A stretch of 7,989 bases of DNA from Bacilli bacterium (GTDB lineage Bacteria > Bacillota_I > Bacilli_A > RFN20 > CAG-826). The position numbers and the translations under genes were made by a program. The DNA lies in assembly GCA_017618495.1 (NCBI GenBank), contig JAFZUD010000110.1, forward strand, positions 1-7,989. The letters are read 5' to 3'. The notes under the pieces are model-generated. The model did no database searches, had not been told where the DNA came from, and was given only the letters and a program-made list of their open reading frames with translations. Below, piece by piece: positions 5,939-7,989 of this stretch; position 1 is the first letter of the stretch, and each line of letters opens with the position of its first letter.

Positions 5939-5944
5939 ATTATA
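5939..5944 (-). promoter_or_regulatory. -10 box of the cyclophilin gene
   Basis: A perfect TATAAT on the minus strand lies 25 bases before the cyclophilin ATG, leaving a leader of about 18-20 bases that contains the AAGGAG ribosome site. No convincing -35 box lies 16-18 bases upstream. Confidence 0.6.
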
Positions 5945-5953
5945 CTTCGAGAG

Positions 5954-5980
5954 TTGCCAAATGGATTTATTTCTTTTAAT
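5954..5980 (+). promoter_or_regulatory. Candidate promoter of the four-span membrane protein gene
   Basis: TTGCCA (5954-5959; 5 of 6 to TTGACA) and TTTAAT (5975-5980; 5 of 6 to TATAAT) are 15 bases apart, which is shorter than ideal. The -10 box ends nine bases before the ATG at 5990. The message would therefore have almost no leader, which agrees with the lack of a ribosome site. It is back to back with the cyclophilin promoter. Confidence 0.4.
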
Positions 5981-5989
5981 GTTTTCAGT

Positions 5990-6484
5990 ATGAAAAAACC
6001 TTTAGACGATCTTACCAAAGCAAAACTCATTTATAGCGGAGAGCTTGTCCTCTTCGCGATTGTCGCCGCCGTCATCGCAACCCTCACCCTCACCGGTGTC
6101 ATCGGCATGAGCGACACCAAAGTGACCTGGTTCACCTGGATTACCCTTATCGGCGGAACCATTCTCATCGGAAACACCATCTGGTTCTTCGCTTCCAAAA
6201 AGAAAAGGGCGAAAGGCTCGATGCTCGACACGCTCCTTCTCATCCCTGTCCCATGCGCGATGATCCCAATCGACATCATCCACCTCGTTAACGGGGCGAT
6301 TCCGAATGAGGATTACAAATTCATCATCTCCGCTGCTCTCTTCTATGTGACCGCGATATATGTCGTTGAAGCCATCTACCACTGGTTCAACCCTCTCCCG
6401 ATTCTAGTCGAAGCCGCCAAGGAAGAAGATGAGAAAAAAGAAGAAAACCCTGACAAATCCCATTCGGATCCTGACTTCGAATAA
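5990..6484 (+). CDS. Four-span membrane protein with acidic C-terminal tail, unknown function
   Basis: I do not recognise this 164-residue protein. Four probable membrane segments lie at about residues 13-39, 47-68, 78-100 and 110-133. A basic loop (KKKRAK, 70-75) separates segments 2 and 3. By the positive-inside rule this loop and both termini should face the cytoplasm. The last 25 residues (about 140-164) are hydrophilic and rich in Glu, Asp and Lys (EEDEKKEENPDK), probably disordered. No enzyme or transporter motif is visible. The start at 5990 (MKKPLDDL) is chosen over longer in-frame openings because those would overlap the cyclophilin gene and its promoter. No ribosome site is present. 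It stands alone between a divergent cyclophilin gene and a two-way terminator. Confidence 0.82.
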   Translation: MKKPLDDLTKAKLIYSGELVLFAIVAAVIATLTLTGVIGMSDTKVTWFTWITLIGGTILIGNTIWFFASKKKRAKGSMLDTLLLIPVPCAMIPIDIIHLVNGAIPNEDYKFIISAALFYVTAIYVVEAIYHWFNPLPILVEAAKEEDEKKEENPDKSHSDPDFE

Positions 6485-6485
6485 A

Positions 6486-6522
6486 GAAAAAAGACCGGCA
6501 AATCACCGGTCTTTCTTTTTTT
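6486..6522. terminator. Two-way terminator between convergent genes
   Basis: AAAGACCGG (6490-6498) pairs with CCGGTCTTT (6506-6514) around the loop CAAATCA. A T run (6516-6522) follows on the plus strand and an A run precedes, which becomes a T run on the minus strand. It lies between the stop of the four-span membrane protein gene (6484) and the stop of rubrerythrin (6531) and should end both transcripts. Its CCGG core and flanking A/T tracts resemble the terminator at 40-66. Confidence 0.9.
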
Positions 6523-6530
6523 AGCTTAGA

Positions 6531-7070
6531 TTAATAGTTCTTGGCTTCGAGTTCGAAGTAGGACTGTGGATGCATGCAGACTGGGCAGATTTTTGGAGCC
6601 ATCTTTCCGATGACGATGTGTCCGCAGTTGCGGCATTTCCAAACGGCGACGTCCTTAGCGACATAGACGACTCCGCCTTCGACGTTCTCAAGGAGCTTCC
6701 TGTATCTCGCTTCGTGGTGCTTTTCGATAGCGCCGACCATTCTGAATTTGGCAGCGATCTCTTTGAAGCCTTCTTCATCGGCAATCTTGGCGAAGGACTC
6801 ATACATATCGGTCCATTCGTAGTTCTCGCCATCAGCGGCTGCTTTTAAGTTAGAGGCGGTGTCTTTGATTTCTCCGCCTTCAAGATATTTGAACCAGAGT
6901 TTGGCGTGCTCTTTCTCATTTTCGGCTGTCTCAAGGAAGATAGCGGCGATCTGCTCATATCCTTCCTTCTTGGCTTTTGATGCGAAGTAGGTGTACTTGT
7001 TGCGGGCTTGTGATTCGCCAGCAAAAGCTTCCATCAAACATTTTTCGGTCTTTGATCCTTTTAATTCCAT
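6531..7070 (-). CDS. rbr: Rubrerythrin
   Basis: Rubrerythrin reduces hydrogen peroxide in the cytoplasm of anaerobes, using a diiron site in a four-helix bundle and a rubredoxin-type iron to receive electrons. This 179-residue protein has the classical order. The bundle (about 1-135) carries the ligand-bearing motifs AGES (E19), ENEKEH (E52, H55), a YESF helix start (E91) and EKHHEAR (116-122). The C-terminal rubredoxin domain has C146-x-x-C149 and C162-x-x-C165 with CRNCG and CPVC. The length fits the family. The start at 7070 is chosen because AAGGAG lies ten bases upstream and the family N-terminus begins there; an in-frame extension to 7127 would run through the promoter and upstream terminator. 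It has its own promoter, so it may be induced separately from the membrane-protein genes upstream. Confidence 0.96.
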   Translation of the reverse strand: MELKGSKTEKCLMEAFAGESQARNKYTYFASKAKKEGYEQIAAIFLETAENEKEHAKLWFKYLEGGEIKDTASNLKAAADGENYEWTDMYESFAKIADEEGFKEIAAKFRMVGAIEKHHEARYRKLLENVEGGVVYVAKDVAVWKCRNCGHIVIGKMAPKICPVCMHPQSYFELEAKNY

Positions 7071-7094
7071 GATTATGTGGCTCCTTATGAAACC

Positions 7095-7123
7095 ATTATA
7101 TCCATAAAAAGAAAAAGCGTTAA
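7095..7123 (-). promoter_or_regulatory. Promoter of rubrerythrin
   Basis: On the minus strand TTAACG (7118-7123; 4 of 6 to TTGACA) lies exactly 17 bases from a perfect TATAAT (7095-7100). The start site would be near 7088, leaving a leader of about 18 bases with AAGGAG (7081-7086) near its 5' end. The -35 box lies inside the right arm of the terminator hairpin of the upstream gene. No obvious PerR-type operator was noticed. Confidence 0.75.
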
Positions 7124-7133
7124 TCAAACGCTT
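7106..7133 (-). terminator. Terminator of the six-span membrane protein gene
   Basis: On the minus strand AAGCGTT (7133-7127) pairs with AACGCTT (7121-7115) around the loop TGATT. T-rich TTTCTTTTT (7114-7106) follows. The left arm begins within the TAA stop codon of the gene at 7132-7776. Confidence 0.75.
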
Positions 7134-7776
7134 AGTTTTCTTCTGTCGGAAGGACTTTAGGCATGGCCTTCTTCCACCGCGTCAGCTCTATGAGGCCGAA
7201 GGCAGATAGGAATAGAGGCATCGAGAAACAGACGAGCTCAATCAAGTCATCTAAGGTCAAAGCACCAAGATCCTTGTAGATGAAGAAAATGGAATCGCAA
7301 AGGATTGAGACAACGGCGATGAAGATGATTCCGATGAGAGTTACCTGGCCCCATAATATCGGCTTCTTCGCGGATATCGCAGCGAAATATAAGGCACCGG
7401 GGATTATTTCTAGAGCGATAAGCCCTGCCACCTCAAAGAAGATTTCATTGAAGAGAGGATTATCAAAGAGTTCCTGTGGGACGATGAGCATCGCGCAGAT
7501 GGCTTGGATAAGAACGCCAACCCAAGCAATGAGGAAGGCTAAGGAGAAGTATTTCCTTTCTCTTACCTCTTCGTGGTTCTTCCAGATGAGCATGATGAAG
7601 ACGATGAGACCAATGGAAGCTAGTATCTCGATTCCTCTAAAGACATATAGGTGAACAGGACCATTCTCCATCGCCAGTCTGGCTATGACGAAAACGGAGA
7701 GGATGATGTTTATGATGTCGTATATCTCAAAACCCCAAGTCCGGAATTGGAATGGTAATTCTCTATTCTCTTTCAT
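7132..7776 (-). CDS. Six-span integral membrane protein, unknown function
   Basis: I do not recognise this 214-residue protein. Six probable membrane segments lie at about residues 17-36, 46-65, 76-99, 111-134, 141-167 and 176-198. A charged loop (KNHEEVRERK, 66-75) separates segments 2 and 3, and a basic stretch (TRWKKAMPK, 199-207) follows segment 6. By the positive-inside rule these should face the cytoplasm. No known catalytic or transport motif is seen; E123 and D161 are acidic residues within predicted membrane segments. The ATG is preceded by no ribosome site but by a perfect TATAAT eight bases upstream, suggesting a leaderless message, although read-through from the gene upstream (stop 40 bases away) is also possible. 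A terminator overlaps its stop codon. Size and span number match the protein at 194-847, but clear homology was not seen. Confidence 0.84.
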   Translation of the reverse strand: MKENRELPFQFRTWGFEIYDIINIILSVFVIARLAMENGPVHLYVFRGIEILASIGLIVFIMLIWKNHEEVRERKYFSLAFLIAWVGVLIQAICAMLIVPQELFDNPLFNEIFFEVAGLIALEIIPGALYFAAISAKKPILWGQVTLIGIIFIAVVSILCDSIFFIYKDLGALTLDDLIELVCFSMPLFLSAFGLIELTRWKKAMPKVLPTEEN

Positions 7777-7784
7777 CGGGACTG

Positions 7785-7790
7785 ATTATA
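7785..7790 (-). promoter_or_regulatory. -10 box just before the six-span membrane protein gene
   Basis: A perfect TATAAT on the minus strand ends eight bases before the ATG at 7776. No good -35 box or TG extension is seen. The expected start site is at or next to the ATG. Confidence 0.45.
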
Positions 7791-7816
7791 GACGATTTCC
7801 CGTGCAAATTCCCCTT

Positions 7817-7989
7817 CTATTTGGTTTTTCTGCTTCTGATTATGAAGAAAGGGATATCGATGATGAACATCAATAACAAAGCAATAAGAGCAAGAGGAAG
7901 AATGTCTTCCACTGCCCCAGAAGATTGGGCGTTGGAGATGAGGCCGCCAACAGATGGTTTGGAGGCTGAGGTGGCGCTAAGGACTTCGC
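7817..7989 (-). CDS. C-terminal end of a membrane-anchored protein (partial)
   Basis: An open minus-strand frame enters from the right edge and ends at TAG (7817-7819), giving 56 residues. A Ser/Ala/Gly-rich stretch precedes an acidic VEDIL, one strong membrane segment (LPLALIALLLMFIIDIPFFI), and a short basic end, IRSRKTK. This is a typical stop-transfer anchor with the bulk of the protein on the outer side. The Leu-rich segment ending in Asp before a basic tail is reminiscent of the C-terminal anchors of large VWA/glutamine-amidotransferase-like membrane proteins, but that is a loose resemblance. The next gene starts 40 bases downstream with no terminator between, so the two may be co-transcribed. 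Confidence 0.6.
   Translation of the reverse strand, partial: EVLSATSASKPSVGGLISNAQSSGAVEDILPLALIALLLMFIIDIPFFIIRSRKTK

Noticed and set aside
5876..5989. In-frame upstream extension of the four-span membrane protein gene to 5876
   Set aside because: It would overlap the cyclophilin coding start on the other strand and the promoter region; MKKPLDDL at 5990 is a more natural start.
5914..6030. In-frame upstream extension of the cyclophilin gene to 6030
   Set aside because: It runs over the promoter and into the divergent gene; AAGGAG just before 5913 and the family-like start decide against it.
7071..7127. In-frame upstream extension of rubrerythrin to an ATG at 7127
   Set aside because: It crosses the rubrerythrin promoter and the upstream terminator; AAGGAG and the family N-terminus support 7070.
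1..7989. CRISPR array, insertion sequence, prophage or defence system
   Set aside because: No regularly spaced repeats, transposase, integrase, terminal inverted repeats or nuclease/helicase-type defence genes are seen; gene content is housekeeping plus unknown membrane proteins.

Overview
The window reads as ordinary bacterial chromosome, most likely from a Bacillota-type lineage (Bacilli, Erysipelotrichia or Mollicutes relatives). This is inferred from AAGGAG-type ribosome sites, a B. subtilis-like Hsp33, a rubrerythrin, a TetR regulator and several small multi-span membrane proteins. Rubrerythrin and the AMMECR1-type protein suggest an anaerobic or microaerophilic host. Coding density is high and gaps are short. 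All eleven identifiable stop codons are TAA or TAG; none is TGA, although tryptophan is encoded by TGG wherever checked. I see no insertion sequence, CRISPR array, phage gene or attachment site.

Left part (1-2234, minus strand): a two-gene unit runs leftward. It holds a fused LigB-type extradiol-dioxygenase-like/AMMECR1 protein (849-2234) and, one base after its stop, a six-span membrane protein of unknown function (194-847). A tRNA-Thr(CGT) gene with its own promoter and a strong terminator follows. The left edge (1-39) holds too little to assign.

Centre (2235-5409, plus strand): a 212-base divergent intergenic region carries a promoter and two dyads in front of a TetR-family regulator (2447-3016). 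A terminator follows, overlapping a probable promoter for a second unit: hslO (Hsp33, 3077-3982), a 259-residue protein I do not recognise (4022-4801), and a Nudix hydrolase (4804-5409) coupled to it by a 2-base gap. Hsp33 is an oxidation-activated chaperone and many Nudix enzymes remove harmful nucleotide derivatives, so a stress-related unit is plausible.

Right part (5410-7989): a cytoplasmic cyclophilin (5410-5913, minus) meets the Nudix gene stop to stop with no base between. It is divergent from a four-span membrane protein with an acidic tail (5990-6484, plus). That gene converges on rubrerythrin (6531-7070, minus) across a two-way terminator. Upstream of rubrerythrin lie a six-span membrane protein (7132-7776) and the C-terminal end of another membrane protein (7817-7989) that runs off the window.

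I found no clear-cut new system. The points most worth following are the dioxygenase-like/AMMECR1 fusion paired with a membrane protein instead of the radical SAM partner; a set of genes whose -10 boxes sit only 7-9 bases before an ATG with no ribosome site, suggesting leaderless messages; the hslO promoter embedded in the tetR terminator; and the unknown protein between hslO and the Nudix gene.
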